DNA from: Jiangella muralis
GTDB lineage: Bacteria; Actinomycetota; Actinomycetes; Jiangellales; Jiangellaceae
Reading direction: 5' to 3'
Length of the DNA: 64,000 nt
NCBI RefSeq assembly: GCF_001270745.1
Contig: NZ_KQ434752.1
Coordinates: forward strand, 351,125-415,124
The notes beneath the pieces were generated by a model, which was given only the letters and a program-made list of their open reading frames with translations, had not been told where the DNA came from and did not search any database. Of this stretch, positions 1-10,753 are shown piece after piece; the stretch's first letter is position 1, and each line of letters begins with the position of its first letter. The translations under genes and the position numbers were made by a program.

Positions 1-943
1 GTGGCGTGCGCCGGCCTTCGAGACGCTCGACCAGCAAATGGGCGGCGCGCCGCCCCAGTTCGGCGGCGTCGTAGGTCACCAGGGTCACCGGATGGCTGAA
101 CAGCGTGGCCGTTTCGATCGGGTCGAAGCCGGCGACGTCGATGGACTCCTGGCGATGGCGCAATTCCGACAGCACGCCGACCGTCATACGGTTGTTGCAC
201 GCGAAGAACGCCGTCGGCGGATTCGCTCCGTCGAGCAGCTCCGCCGTGGCTCGTTGGGCTTCGTCCGGCGTGAGCGGGCCGAGCATGATCAGGCTCTCGT
301 CGTACGCGACTTCGGCCCGCGCCAGGGCCGCTCGGTATCCGGCATGGCGCTCGCGCATCGTCCAGATGGTCTCGTCGTGGCCGAGCACGGCAATGCGGCG
401 ATGCCCGAGCGACAGAAGGTGCTCCGTCGCCGACATCGCACCGGCGAGATTGTCCAGCAGAACGGTGTCAGCGCTGATCCCGGCGCCCGGCCGGTCGAGG
501 AACACAACCTCGAGGCCCAGGTCGATCTCGTGCTGCAGGAAGCTGTGGTCGAGCCCCGTGGGCACGATGATCATTCCGTTGACCCGCCGCTGACACAGCT
601 CGAGGAGGATCGCGCGTTCGCGCTCCGCGCTCTCCTCGCTGCTGGCCGTGACGAGGAACTGCTCGCGCGGATAGGTCACGGTCTCGATCCCGCGCGCGAT
701 CGTCGTGTAGAACGGGTTGCCGAGATCCTCGATGATCAGTCCGATACTGGCCGCCGATCGTCCAGCCCGGAGCTTGCTCGCCATGTCGTTGCGGCGGAAA
801 CCGAGCCGATGGATCACCTCCGTGACGCGCTCGACGGTCTGCGGGCTCACCCCGGTCTCGTTGTTGACGACGCGGGACACGGTCTTCAGCGCCACCCCGG
901 CTTCCCGGGCCACGTCGCGCATGGTGGGGCGACGGCTGTTCAC
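1..943 (-). CDS. LacI-family transcriptional regulator (C-terminus cut by window edge)
   Basis: About 314 codons are visible of a usual 330-350; the end lies beyond base 1. The N-terminal helix-turn-helix (MRDVAREAGVALKTVSRVVN) is typical LacI. It is followed by the hinge and a periplasmic-binding-like sensor domain, including LGHRRIAVLGHDE and, near the edge, VAGFDPIETATLFSHPVTLV. I chose GTG at 943 because it leaves seven residues before the HTH; ATG at 922 is possible. The gene lies downstream of the lyxose isomerase operon on the same strand. A GACAACGATATC-like palindrome sits about 115 bases upstream of it, and related palindromes precede the sugar operon, so I infer it is the local repressor and regulates itself. 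The sugar effector is unknown. Confidence 0.9.
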   Translation of the reverse strand, partial: MNSRRPTMRDVAREAGVALKTVSRVVNNETGVSPQTVERVTEVIHRLGFRRNDMASKLRAGRSAASIGLIIEDLGNPFYTTIARGIETVTYPREQFLVTASSEESAERERAILLELCQRRVNGMIIVPTGLDHSFLQHEIDLGLEVVFLDRPGAGISADTVLLDNLAGAMSATEHLLSLGHRRIAVLGHDETIWTMRERHAGYRAALARAEVAYDESLIMLGPLTPDEAQRATAELLDGANPPTAFFACNNRMTVGVLSELRHRQESIDVAGFDPIETATLFSHPVTLVTYDAAELGRRAAHLLVERLEGRRTP

Positions 944-1056
944 GAGCGTCGACTCGTCACCCGAGTGGTCGTCGCCGCCCGGGCATACTGGCAGCGCGAA
1001 CCGCCATCACCGCTGTCGACACGGCCGCCACCGAGACCCATGGGCCACCTTCCGCA

Positions 1057-1068
1057 GATATCGTTGTC
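1057..1068. promoter_or_regulatory. Putative LacI operator upstream of the lacI-type gene
   Basis: GATATCGTTGTC matches 10 of 12 positions of the perfect palindrome GACAACGTTGTC at 4964-4975. It lies in the 175-base gap between the lyxose isomerase stop and the regulator start, where an autoregulatory operator would be expected. The gap holds no gene. Confidence 0.5.
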
Positions 1069-1118
1069 ATAGTCTGCCATGACGCCGTGCGCGGCGGTCG
1101 CCTTCTCGTCGCGGGACG

Positions 1119-2773
<1,655 letters not shown>

Positions 2774-2795
2774 CACCAACCCAGCGGATCGCGCA

Positions 2796-3932
2796 CTAGA
2801 GCCTCACGCCAGCGGCGGTATCGGCCGATCGCATTGCAGCCGCCCAGACGCGATGGCTCGTCAGTGCTTCCTGCGGAGTGACACAACCAAACCGGTCACC
2901 GAGCTCACCCGCGCGTTCGGCCAGGAACGCGGCCCACATCTGCAGGATCGCGTCGGAGAACCCGGTCTCGAAGATGCCTCCCGTCACCGTCGGGTAGACG
3001 GACTGGCTGCCCATCTCGACCTCCTGCCACACCTGCTCGCCGCGGTCGATCCGCATCACCCGCAAGGTCTTCGGGTAGCGAGTGGAGAACTCGACGCCTC
3101 CGCCCATGCCGGTGGCACGCAAGCTCCACGTGTTCTTCTGCCCCGGATCGATCCGCTTGGTCAGCAGACTCAGCGGGAACGCTCGGTCGGCGCCGTTGAC
3201 AGTGCAGACCAGCGTGGCGTTCTCGTATGTGTCGCAGACGACCTTCGTTCCGTCCGGACCGACCCGGAAGGGCACCAGGTCCTGCAGTACGGCGTACACC
3301 ATGGCCGGTGTCCAGCCCAGTCGCAGCGGAGCATGGAGCACGTGCATGCCCAGGTCGTTCATCACACCGGCGTCGCCACAGTACTGCCGCTGCCGCTTCC
3401 AGTTGATGGGCTTGCCCTGGTCGAGGTCACTGGAGTGGCAGAACGCGTTGGTGGCCTCGATCAGCTCACCCAGCTCACCGTCGCGGATCATCCGGATCGC
3501 GGCCTGCGCGCCGGGAAAGAACGGAATCTCACTCGAACACCGGACGAACACCCCCGGGCTGGCGTCGGCAGCGGCGACGATGCGCTCGGCGGCGGCGAGG
3601 TCGATGCCGAACGGCTTCTCCGCGAGCAGATCCTTGCCTGCCCGGATCGTGTCGACGTACAGCTGCTCATGCAGGTCGTGACGGACGGCGATGTAGACCA
3701 CGTCGACGTCGTCGTCGGCGAGCAGGTCGCGGTAGTCGGTGACCTTCGTGGTGACCGTGTCGATGCGGTCGAACCACGAAAGGGCGTCCGGATTCACGTC
3801 ACAGACCGCCGTCAACACGGGCCGGACGGGATGGTCCACGAGCGCGGGCCACCGAGCGATTGCCGCAGCGATCTCCTTGCCCATCAGCCCGCCGCCGACG
3901 ATGCCGACGCGGACCTCTTGTCGCGCCCCCAT
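2796..3932 (-). CDS. Gfo/Idh/MocA-family oxidoreductase
   Basis: 378 aa. The N-terminal Rossmann fold starts VGIVGGGLMGKEIAAA, and LLAEKPFGIDLAAAE carries the conserved EKP motif of the family. The C-terminal half is the alpha/beta substrate domain. NAD(P)-dependent oxidation or reduction of a sugar or inositol-like substrate is expected. Its ATG overlaps the aldolase stop (TGATG); GTG 3935 directly before it is an alternative start. It is the second gene of the aldolase-led operon, 22 bases before the kinase. Confidence 0.88.
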   Translation of the reverse strand: MGARQEVRVGIVGGGLMGKEIAAAIARWPALVDHPVRPVLTAVCDVNPDALSWFDRIDTVTTKVTDYRDLLADDDVDVVYIAVRHDLHEQLYVDTIRAGKDLLAEKPFGIDLAAAERIVAAADASPGVFVRCSSEIPFFPGAQAAIRMIRDGELGELIEATNAFCHSSDLDQGKPINWKRQRQYCGDAGVMNDLGMHVLHAPLRLGWTPAMVYAVLQDLVPFRVGPDGTKVVCDTYENATLVCTVNGADRAFPLSLLTKRIDPGQKNTWSLRATGMGGGVEFSTRYPKTLRVMRIDRGEQVWQEVEMGSQSVYPTVTGGIFETGFSDAILQMWAAFLAERAGELGDRFGCVTPQEALTSHRVWAAAMRSADTAAGVRL

Positions 3933-4768
3933 CACTGAGCCTGGACCAGGGACAGCGCCTTCTCCGGCGAGTAGTCCTCGTGCAGCATCGCCATCAGCGC
4001 GCGAGTGATCCCCGCCGGATGAGGGTGCTGGATGATGTTGCGGCCGTAGACGATGCCGCGCGCACCTTGCGCCAGGACGGCCGCCGTACGTCGCAGCAAC
4101 TCGTCGTCGGCGACCTTTCCGCCACCCCGGACCAGGACCGGCAGCTCGCCCGCCGCCTGCACCACGAGGTGGTAGTCCTCCACGTCATCGGTCGGGTCGG
4201 CCTTGATCAGATCCGCACCCAGCTCGCGCGCCTGCCGCACCAGCGACACGATCTTCTTCGTGTCGCCGTCGACCATGTAGCCGCCGGCCACCGCGTTGTC
4301 CTGCATCACCAGCGGTTCGACCATCAGCGGCATGCCGTAACGGGTGCACTCCGCCCGCAACGCCATGATGGTCTCGATACACCTCTCCCGGATCTCCGGC
4401 CGACCCGGCAGCTGCAACAGGTTCGCCACCACGCAGACCGCGTCCAGCCGCACGGCCTGCTCGACCGCGTCCGGGAAATGCCTGCTGAACAGGTGCGAGT
4501 CCAATGGATTCCCGTACACATTGGCCACGTCTGTGCGCAGTACCAGGGCCGGCTTTGCCCGTCCAGGCCGGGACTGCAGCAGCGGCGCCTGACCGGGAGT
4601 CAGCTGGATCGCGTCCGGTGCCGCCGCGACGAGGCTGTCCACGGCCGCGGTCATGTCCTCGATTCCGGTCAGAAAGCTCGGCTCACCGAAGAATCCATGA
4701 TCGACAGCCACATCGAGGCAGCGACCCGAGGAGGGGCTGAACAGACGGTTGAGGCGGTAGTTGGACAT
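3932..4768 (-). CDS. Class I (DhnA/FbaB-type) aldolase
   Basis: 278 aa TIM-barrel protein. Motifs of DeoC/LacD/FbaB-like Schiff-base aldolases are visible: DVAVDHG near the N-terminus, ELGADLIKADPTDD with the candidate catalytic lysine, LPVLVRGGGK, and GARGIVYGRNIIQHPHP with the phosphate-binding loop. Probably cleaves a phosphorylated ketose made by the downstream PfkB kinase. ATG 4768 was chosen over an upstream ATG at 4780 because AAGGAGACC lies directly before it. First gene of a four-gene operon (aldolase, dehydrogenase, kinase, isomerase) with two operator-like palindromes upstream. Confidence 0.85.
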   Translation of the reverse strand: MSNYRLNRLFSPSSGRCLDVAVDHGFFGEPSFLTGIEDMTAAVDSLVAAAPDAIQLTPGQAPLLQSRPGRAKPALVLRTDVANVYGNPLDSHLFSRHFPDAVEQAVRLDAVCVVANLLQLPGRPEIRERCIETIMALRAECTRYGMPLMVEPLVMQDNAVAGGYMVDGDTKKIVSLVRQARELGADLIKADPTDDVEDYHLVVQAAGELPVLVRGGGKVADDELLRRTAAVLAQGARGIVYGRNIIQHPHPAGITRALMAMLHEDYSPEKALSLVQAQ

Positions 4769-4963
4769 GGTCTCCTTCAATCATTGGCACGTGGCCTGGA
4801 CGTCCCGGCCACTGTGAGACGCCTGGCACATTCGTCGAGCTCGAGGGCGTATGAGTCCAGTCGGTCTTCCAGATGTGTCTCGGTCACCTGTGTCGCGCCC
4901 CTGCATCCCCGGTCCGGGTGGGCGACGCCGTCACGGAACTTGAGCCTGAGACTAGTAGCGAAC

Positions 4964-4975
4964 GACAACGTTGTC
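4964..4975. promoter_or_regulatory. Perfect palindromic operator GACAACGTTGTC
   Basis: A perfect 12-bp palindrome with the central CG step typical of LacI-family operators, about 195 bases upstream of the aldolase ATG. A second, imperfect copy follows at 5009-5020. The 4769-5097 gap holds no gene that I can support. Confidence 0.6.
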
Positions 4976-5008
4976 TAGTGATGGAGTCCACTGGTGGCGA
5001 ATCTCCAT

Positions 5009-5020
5009 GGCAACGATGTC
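5009..5020. promoter_or_regulatory. Second operator-like site GGCAACGATGTC
   Basis: Matches 10 of 12 positions of GACAACGTTGTC. The centre-to-centre distance to that site is 45 bases, roughly four helical turns, so cooperative binding by one regulator is plausible. Confidence 0.4.
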
Positions 5021-5097
5021 TAAATGCCGACATCGGTCGAGCGGAGGACTGCGTGCAGCGGTCGGCGCACCTGCAGTCCCTGGCCGGTGTGAGGCCG

Positions 5098-8000
5098 TCA
5101 GGCCTGGACCAGCAGGACGGTGACCACCTCGAACGGGCCGATGGGCACGGTGACCGCGCCGTCGGCAGCGACCTGCAGCTCCGCGACCGGGTCTTCGGCG
5201 GCGTTACAGCGGTAGGCGGCAGCGGCATGCGATGGCGACGGATGCCAGATCGTCGCGGACGCCGAGCGGCCGGCGACCTCCCGCAGCCGTAGGAGCACGC
5301 CGTCGCGGACGCGGCCGACGTAGCTGCTGACGTCGACATGGTCGGGAAGCGCCGTGCGCAGGAGCACCCCCTCAGCCGGCAACGGCCGCGGATTCGTGTC
5401 GCCCTTGTCCAGCGAATTCACCTCGCCGGCGAGCGCGGGCGTCCGCAACTCCCGGCCGAGACGGGTCGCGCCGACCGGATCGAAGTCGGCGAACGGCCGG
5501 AACGCGTAGCGCAGGGAGATGTCGCCTTCCTGCGACGCGGGCGTGTTGGTGAACCAGTAGTTGTTCATCACCCACGACAGCAGCACACCGGTTGGCGCGG
5601 GCGGCTGCGAGGACCACCGGCCGCGGACGATGTCGCCGAGCGCGAACAGCGGGGCGTCCGCGCTGGCCCACCCGATCGAGCCGTCGGCGGCAGTGAGGGT
5701 GACCGCCTCGGCGACGGTGAACCACTCGTTGCAGGCGCCCGGCTGGTGATCGCGGGCCGGATCGACCCAGCCCTGCTGACGGTCGTAGCGGACGGTCGCC
5801 TGGTCCAGCGCGAACGGGAAGGCGACGTACACCGACTCCTTGGCGAGCACTGGCTGTTTCGTGAAGTCGACGGTGAGCTCGACCCGGTCATCCGCGTCGG
5901 GGAAATGCCAGCGACAGCGCAGCGCGGGGATGCTCGGCGCCGCACCTTCGGTCTCGACGACGTGGCCCCACGCCGTCCGGCGAACGCCGACCAGCCGCAT
6001 CTCAGCCGCGGTGACGGCCAGCTCAGGAGCCGGCAGGCCGGCGCCCCACAGGCTGGTCTGCTCGGAACCGAGCCCGCGGCCTTCCTCCGTCCCCCCGCCG
6101 GACACGTAGATCACCTCGCCGAGGGCGTAACTCGAGCCATCGTCGGCGAGCTCACGTCCCGTTGCCCGATGGGTCAGCCGCCGCAGCCGTCCCGACTCTG
6201 GGTCCACCTCGACGCGATAGTGGGTGGTCTCGAAGCTCGAGCCGACGGGATCATCCGCTGCGACCGGTGCGTCACGCTCGTGGCGCGGGACGAACGCCCG
6301 GTAGCCCAGCGGAGGCAGATCGCTCACCCGCAGCCGGGTGACGCGGTAACCATCGACCAGCGGGCCCGGGTCCGCGGGCACCACCTCCCCCGACGGCGTC
6401 TCCAGCCGGGTGCCGTCCTCGAGCTCGATCTCCACCTCGGCGTCTCGCGACCACGGAAGCGCGTTGAACACGATCAATCCCTCACGGCCCGTGGTGGACT
6501 TCTCCGCGAGCCGGCTCAGCGCCTGCCGGGCGATGTCGGTGGCCAGTCGCAGTCCGTCGTTGATCTGCCCGACCTTCCAGGCCAGCTGGTCGTGCGCGTG
6601 GTGGGAATGCGGTCGCTCGGTGGCGTGCGCGGACGTCCAGGTGTGCTCCGAGCCGAGTAGCAGCCGCTCCCAGGCGGTGTCGAGGAGTGTCGTGTCCGCC
6701 GCCAGCCCGTCGTACACGGTGGCGACCAGGCTGGTGAGCGTTTCCGCGGCGGGCAGGAGCGCCTGCGTGCGGCGATGCGTCGCGGCAGCGCGCGCCTGGG
6801 TGCCGACACCGTCCTCCCAGTAGCTGCCGCCGTCGCCGCGCAATGTGGGCAGCTGGTCCAGCAGCGGCCGCACGGCGTCGGCGTAGGCGCCGATGGTGGA
6901 GAACCGCAGCCGCGGGTACGTGTACGTATCGTTCCAGCGTTGCACGAAATCGGCGTAGCCGTCGGCGAGGTCCTCGTTGTCCACGTGCGTGCCCACGATG
7001 GGCAGGTGGTCGGGCAGGTAGTCCGGACGCTCGTAGGGCTCGACGAATCGGGCCAGCCCGTCGGCCGCGCCTGCGACGGTGGGCGGATCGGCGCAGATGA
7101 ACCGCAGCTGGCTGTAGGAGTCGGCGAAATAGGCGAGAACCGACGCCCCGTCCGGGCCTTCCCACCGCACCGGCGACAGCAGCTGCAACGCGTCGCCGTC
7201 GTCGCTTCCGCCGCGGGTGTGGTTGGCGATGCCGAAGAACGTGTCAAGTCCGAGCGCGGCCACGATCGACGGCATGGCCGTGGGATAACTCGGCACGTCG
7301 GTCAGGTTCGCGTAGGTGATCGGCAGCCCGTGGTCGCGGCGCAGACCCGCCGCGAAGTACGCCGCCCGGTAGCACTCTTCCAGGCTCGCCACTCCGGACA
7401 GGAACAGCCAGAAGAACGCATTGAGGCCGAGCCGCCCGTCTCGCACGGCGTACAACGCCTGTTCGGCCCGTTTGCCGTCGCGCGACTGGAGGAAGTTGCG
7501 CAGGACGAAGCTGCCGTCGACCGTGAACGCGTACCCCGGTGTCGCGTCTGCGGCTTCCAGCGCCCGCTCGATGTTGCGGTTGTGCAGCTCGATCACCTTC
7601 GCCTGGTTGTCGGTGTAGCCGACGTCCAGGTGCACGTGTGGGATGAGGTGCAGTGTCCACCGCCGGCACGGTGTGACGTGGCCGGCCCAGTTGATCGGGC
7701 TGGCGTCGTCCCGGACGACGATCCGGCCGGGCACCGGCTCCTGGAACGCCGGCACCGCGACGCGCCAGCGCAGATCGCCGAACGGGACCGGCTCGACCGG
7801 CAGTGTCTCGACGTGGTCGCCGATGGTCACCTCGGCGTCAGCCGCGAGCTGTGCCGCGTCGCTGATCAGGACGTCGACCAGCTCATGCAGCTGCCCATCA
7901 CGGGTCACGTACAGCGGCGACGGAGTGAGCGTCGCGGCCGCCTCGGACGGTCGTCCGAGCCGGCGCAGAGTGAGCTCGGACCACGTCAGTGCACTGCCGA

Positions 8001-8511
8001 AGAGCCCGGCAAAGAGCGGCTGTCGCGCCTCGCGCCGCTCGTCCGGCGCGATCTCGTCGGCTGTGGTCGTCAGCACGAGCTCATTGCGCCCACGACGCAG
8101 GGTGCCCGGCGGTAATGCCACGGTGCGAACGAACCGGCCGGCGATCGGCTGCTGCAGCGTCGGCGCCCACGACCGGTCGAGCCGCTGCGGCGTCAGCACG
8201 GCCAGTCCGCTCTGGTCGCCGATGGTGATGGTGAGGTCGGGACACGGCCCGTTGCTGGCGATGCCTTCCAGCCGCAACTCGTGCCAGTGCGCGGCCGCGT
8301 CGGCGGCGCCCTCGAACACGATCGTCGCGGATGCCGGACGGTAGCCGTGACCGGCGTCGATCGGCCCCGGCTGCGTCTGGGGCCAGTCCACCGCAGGATC
8401 GGAAATCCCGACGATGAAGACGGGGTCGGGCCGCTCCGCCGAGTACCAACCGCTGGCGAACGCGCCCACGATCGACCACGCGACGTCGTCGGTCAACGCC
8501 TCGGTTCCCAT
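5098..8511 (-). CDS. Glycoside hydrolase family 38 alpha-mannosidase
   Basis: 1137 aa. An N-terminal beta-rich region (about residues 1-280) precedes the GH38 catalytic domain, which begins HLIPHVHLDVGYTDNQAK, the metal-binding H-x-H-x-D block. The domain continues through YAFTVDGSFVLRNFL and WEGPDGASVLAYFADSYS; the beta-sandwich domains of the family follow. Hydrolyses terminal alpha-linked mannose. No signal peptide is visible at the start, so it is probably cytoplasmic and acts on imported oligosaccharide. ATG 8511 is preceded by AGGAGG. It lies 330 bases upstream of the aldolase operon and probably supplies its sugar. Confidence 0.9.
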   Translation of the reverse strand: MGTEALTDDVAWSIVGAFASGWYSAERPDPVFIVGISDPAVDWPQTQPGPIDAGHGYRPASATIVFEGAADAAAHWHELRLEGIASNGPCPDLTITIGDQSGLAVLTPQRLDRSWAPTLQQPIAGRFVRTVALPPGTLRRGRNELVLTTTADEIAPDERREARQPLFAGLFGSALTWSELTLRRLGRPSEAAATLTPSPLYVTRDGQLHELVDVLISDAAQLAADAEVTIGDHVETLPVEPVPFGDLRWRVAVPAFQEPVPGRIVVRDDASPINWAGHVTPCRRWTLHLIPHVHLDVGYTDNQAKVIELHNRNIERALEAADATPGYAFTVDGSFVLRNFLQSRDGKRAEQALYAVRDGRLGLNAFFWLFLSGVASLEECYRAAYFAAGLRRDHGLPITYANLTDVPSYPTAMPSIVAALGLDTFFGIANHTRGGSDDGDALQLLSPVRWEGPDGASVLAYFADSYSQLRFICADPPTVAGAADGLARFVEPYERPDYLPDHLPIVGTHVDNEDLADGYADFVQRWNDTYTYPRLRFSTIGAYADAVRPLLDQLPTLRGDGGSYWEDGVGTQARAAATHRRTQALLPAAETLTSLVATVYDGLAADTTLLDTAWERLLLGSEHTWTSAHATERPHSHHAHDQLAWKVGQINDGLRLATDIARQALSRLAEKSTTGREGLIVFNALPWSRDAEVEIELEDGTRLETPSGEVVPADPGPLVDGYRVTRLRVSDLPPLGYRAFVPRHERDAPVAADDPVGSSFETTHYRVEVDPESGRLRRLTHRATGRELADDGSSYALGEVIYVSGGGTEEGRGLGSEQTSLWGAGLPAPELAVTAAEMRLVGVRRTAWGHVVETEGAAPSIPALRCRWHFPDADDRVELTVDFTKQPVLAKESVYVAFPFALDQATVRYDRQQGWVDPARDHQPGACNEWFTVAEAVTLTAADGSIGWASADAPLFALGDIVRGRWSSQPPAPTGVLLSWVMNNYWFTNTPASQEGDISLRYAFRPFADFDPVGATRLGRELRTPALAGEVNSLDKGDTNPRPLPAEGVLLRTALPDHVDVSSYVGRVRDGVLLRLREVAGRSASATIWHPSPSHAAAAYRCNAAEDPVAELQVAADGAVTVPIGPFEVVTVLLVQA

Positions 8512-9125
8512 CGATCTACCTCCTCTTGGAATCGCGCCCGCATGGCGCGCACGCTGGTGCGGTTTCCTGAGACCTGGCGCATCTCAGGACGACGAGTCTC
8601 CGATCGATCGGCCGTCGTACGCTCGAGCCGTCCAAGCCGGATCCGCGGTTGGCGAGATCCCGGGCTCGGCTGGATCTAGCGCGGCAATAGCCGACACGCC
8701 AGAAGGCCGCCTCGCCCCTCGCGCGGCCCCTGAACGACGTCATGAGCTGATCGGCGAAGCCGCAGCCTTCTTCGTGCAGCTACGGGCTGGTGCGAACGCT
8801 GAACGTGCCCAGGGCCAACGGCCTGGCGGCGTCAGGACCAAAGCCGGCCTCCCAATACCGCTGAGTCGTGGGAACGTCATAGACAACGTTGCCATCACGC
8901 TTGTCGGAGCGCAAGCCCGACGCCGGACATCATCGGTTTCAGCACCGGCTCCTACACCCGCGCTCTCATCGTGATCGTCCTGGTCGGCAGGGGGTATCCG
9001 CAGGTCGCCCACGGCGCGCTGGCCGTCGGCGTCCTCACCGCGGCGGCCGTCTACCTGCTGCCGTGGCAGGGCGGTGTGCAGGGGGTTCCGGTTGATCATG
9101 TCGGCATCGCGATCAGCGCGGTGCT
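8512..9125. other. Intergenic region with degenerate coding remnants
   Basis: No intact gene. It contains a hairpin (CCTGAGA at 8566-8572 paired with TCTCAGG at 8582-8588) in the mannosidase leader and the operator-like site at 8882. A short plus-strand open stretch from about 8930 to 9115 has a hydrophobic, membrane-like composition (ALAVGVLTAAAVYLL). It lacks a credible start and runs out before the integrase relic, so it is probably a fragment of a lost mobile-element gene. Confidence 0.45.
8882..8893. promoter_or_regulatory. Operator-like site GACAACGTTGCC far upstream of the mannosidase
   Basis: Eleven of twelve bases match the palindrome at 4964-4975. It lies about 370 bases upstream of the mannosidase ATG, an unusual distance, so either the leader is long or the site is a remote auxiliary operator. 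Confidence 0.4.
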
Positions 9126-9540
9126 GGGGAGCTCTCGGCGCTGCTGCATCACCACCTCGACACCTTCGGCACCACACCCGACCGACGACTGTTCGTCGGC
9201 GAACGCAACACCGACCACCTCCCCGCCTTCACCGTGTTCCGCGTCTGGAACCGCGCCCGCGAGACCGTCTTCGGTGCCCACGCAAACACTCGCTGGTCGC
9301 GCTGCGCCCCTACGACCTGCGCCACGCCGCCGTCTCCACCTGGCTCAACTCCGGCGTCCCACCCACCAAGGTCGCAACCTGGGCCGGACACTCCGTCGAC
9401 ATCCTGCCCGAGATCTACGCCAAGTGCATCGACGGCGACGACGACCGGCACCGCCTGATGATCGAGCAAGCCCTCAAGCGCCCAGGAACGGCCCCAAAAC
9501 TTGGCCACGTATTTTCCAGGAACACCCGTAGAGAGCCGCC
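9126..9540 (+). pseudogene. Tyrosine recombinase (integrase) C-terminal relic, frameshifted
   Basis: Two frames together read as the C-terminal catalytic half of an actinobacterial integrase. The first has LLHHHLDTFGTTPDRRLFVG and VFRVWNRARETVFG. After a frame change near 9285 the second reads LRPYDLRHAAVSTWLNSG, then PPTKVATWAGHSVDILPEIY and AKCIDGDDDRHRLMIEQAL. These carry the H-x-x-R box, the GHS box and the catalytic Tyr. The N-terminal half is missing, so it is inactive. Its 3' end points at a tRNA 3' fragment at 9616, the usual int-att arrangement. Confidence 0.8.
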
Positions 9541-9560
9541 CACAGCCGTCGACGGCTGTG
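9541..9560. repeat. Perfect 20-bp palindrome
   Basis: Two ten-base arms, CACAGCCGTC and its exact complement, meet without a loop, just after the integrase relic and before the terminator hairpin. Function unknown; possibly a recombinase or protein-binding site near the old attachment site. Confidence 0.4.
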
Positions 9561-9568
9561 GGCGACAG

Positions 9569-9610
9569 AAACGGCCCCTCACCCACGTTCTAGCGGGTGA
9601 GGGGCCGTTT
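9569..9610. terminator. Strong hairpin between integrase relic and tRNA fragment
   Basis: A perfect 16-bp GC-rich stem (arms 9569-9584 and 9595-9610, beginning AAACGGCCCC and ending GGGGCCGTTT) with a ten-base loop. The A-run on one side and T-run on the other allow termination in either direction. It is the kind of terminator found directly after a tRNA gene. Confidence 0.75.
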
Positions 9611-9615
9611 ACCGG

Positions 9616-9650
9616 TAGCCCCGACGGGATTCGAACCCGCGCTACCGCCT
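9616..9650 (-). other. tRNA 3'-end fragment (putative attachment site)
   Basis: On the minus strand it shows a T-arm (GCGGG, TTCGAAT, CCCGT) followed by a seven-base acceptor strand CGGGGCT and ACC. Anticodon and D arms are absent, so this is not a functional tRNA. Such 3' fragments are left by integrases that use tRNA genes as attachment sites. The amino-acid identity cannot be told. Confidence 0.65.
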
Positions 9651-9715
9651 TGCTGCTGGACCTGGACGACATGAGCGTCGACAACCGGATCACGCTGTGA
9701 CATCTCGCTGGGAGC

Positions 9716-10753
9716 TCACGCTCGGAGCCAGTGGTCCAGTCGCTCGGCGATGAAGGTGTCGTCGCGCAGGCCGGGGTAGGCCGCCCAGATGCGGTCGATC
9801 TCGTGGAGCTGGCCGGGTGAGAGCACCTCGGTCTCGTCCAGGCACCAGAGCCCGGCCAGCAGGCCCTGGCGGCGCAGCACCTCGTGGATGCCGGGCACGC
9901 AGCCGTGGAAGGCGTGCGCGGCGTCGAAGATCGCGGCGTTGGCGTCGGTGAGGGCCGGGTTCACCGCGAGCAGCTCACGCAGCGCCGCGTCGTCACCGGC
10001 CCGCGCCTTCCGGGCCGGGGCGAGGATGTCGCCCGCGCCGCGCACCCACACCGCCCACTGCCCGAGCAGCCCGCCGACCACCTCGATCCGCTGCCCGCCG
10101 ACGTCGTAGCCGGTCAGCAGGTCCATCACGATGTGGTCGTCGTTGCCGGTGTAGAGGGCGATGTCACCGGCCCGCCCGGACGCGGCCAGCCCGTGCACCA
10201 CCTCGAGGGTGGCGTACCGGTCGAACGGTGCGACCTTCACCCCGGCGACGGTGGGCTGTTCGGCCAGCCGCCGCCAGAACTCCCGCCCCAGCCCCCGCCC
10301 GCCGACCGCCGGCTGCAGGTAGAACCCGATCACCGGGATCACCTCGCCGACCGCGCGCGCCCGGTCCAGCAGCTCGTCCTCCGACGCGTCGCCGGTGCCG
10401 TACGGGGTCAGCAGCGCGAGGTCGTAGCCCAGGTCACGGGCCAGCTCGGCCTCGGCCACCGCCTGCTCCGCCGGCCCCACGATCCCGGTGACCAGCACCG
10501 GCGCCTGCTCGGGGTACTCGCCGGCGGTCTCGGCGGCCAGCTCCAGCACCGGCGCCAGCAGCCCCCGGCCCGGCTCGTGCACCGCGAACTGGGTGGTGTG
10601 CACCGCGACCGCCAGACCGGTCGCGCCGGCCTCGACGTAGTACCGCGACAACGCCCGCTGACGCCGCTCGTCCAGCTTGCGGTCCTCGTCCAGGGCCAGC
10701 GGGTGCGCCGGGATCACCCCACCGGCCAGGAACCGGTCCACAGCCGTGGCCAT
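9716..10753 (-). CDS. Dihydrodipicolinate synthase (DapA)-family aldolase/lyase
   Basis: 345 aa TIM-barrel protein. Visible are LSRYYVEAGATGLAV (barrel start), PVIGFYLQPAVGG (the family's catalytic-Tyr segment) and VAGVKVAPFDRYATL with the candidate Schiff-base lysine. The family includes 2-keto-3-deoxy-sugar-acid aldolases and dehydratases. As the last gene of a sugar-acid operon containing a lactonase and an enolase-superfamily enzyme, a keto-deoxy-acid aldolase is more likely than lysine biosynthesis (inference). Its ATG overlaps the stop of the epimerase gene. Confidence 0.85.
   Translation of the reverse strand: MATAVDRFLAGGVIPAHPLALDEDRKLDERRQRALSRYYVEAGATGLAVAVHTTQFAVHEPGRGLLAPVLELAAETAGEYPEQAPVLVTGIVGPAEQAVAEAELARDLGYDLALLTPYGTGDASEDELLDRARAVGEVIPVIGFYLQPAVGGRGLGREFWRRLAEQPTVAGVKVAPFDRYATLEVVHGLAASGRAGDIALYTGNDDHIVMDLLTGYDVGGQRIEVVGGLLGQWAVWVRGAGDILAPARKARAGDDAALRELLAVNPALTDANAAIFDAAHAFHGCVPGIHEVLRRQGLLAGLWCLDETEVLSPGQLHEIDRIWAAYPGLRDDTFIAERLDHWLRA

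Noticed and set aside
38-1072. 344-residue plus-strand open frame
   Set aside because: Antisense to the LacI gene, without domains or ribosome site; a high-GC shadow.
9616-9650. Complete tRNA gene
   Set aside because: Only T-arm and acceptor 3' strand are present; no D-arm or anticodon arm can be folded from the flank.
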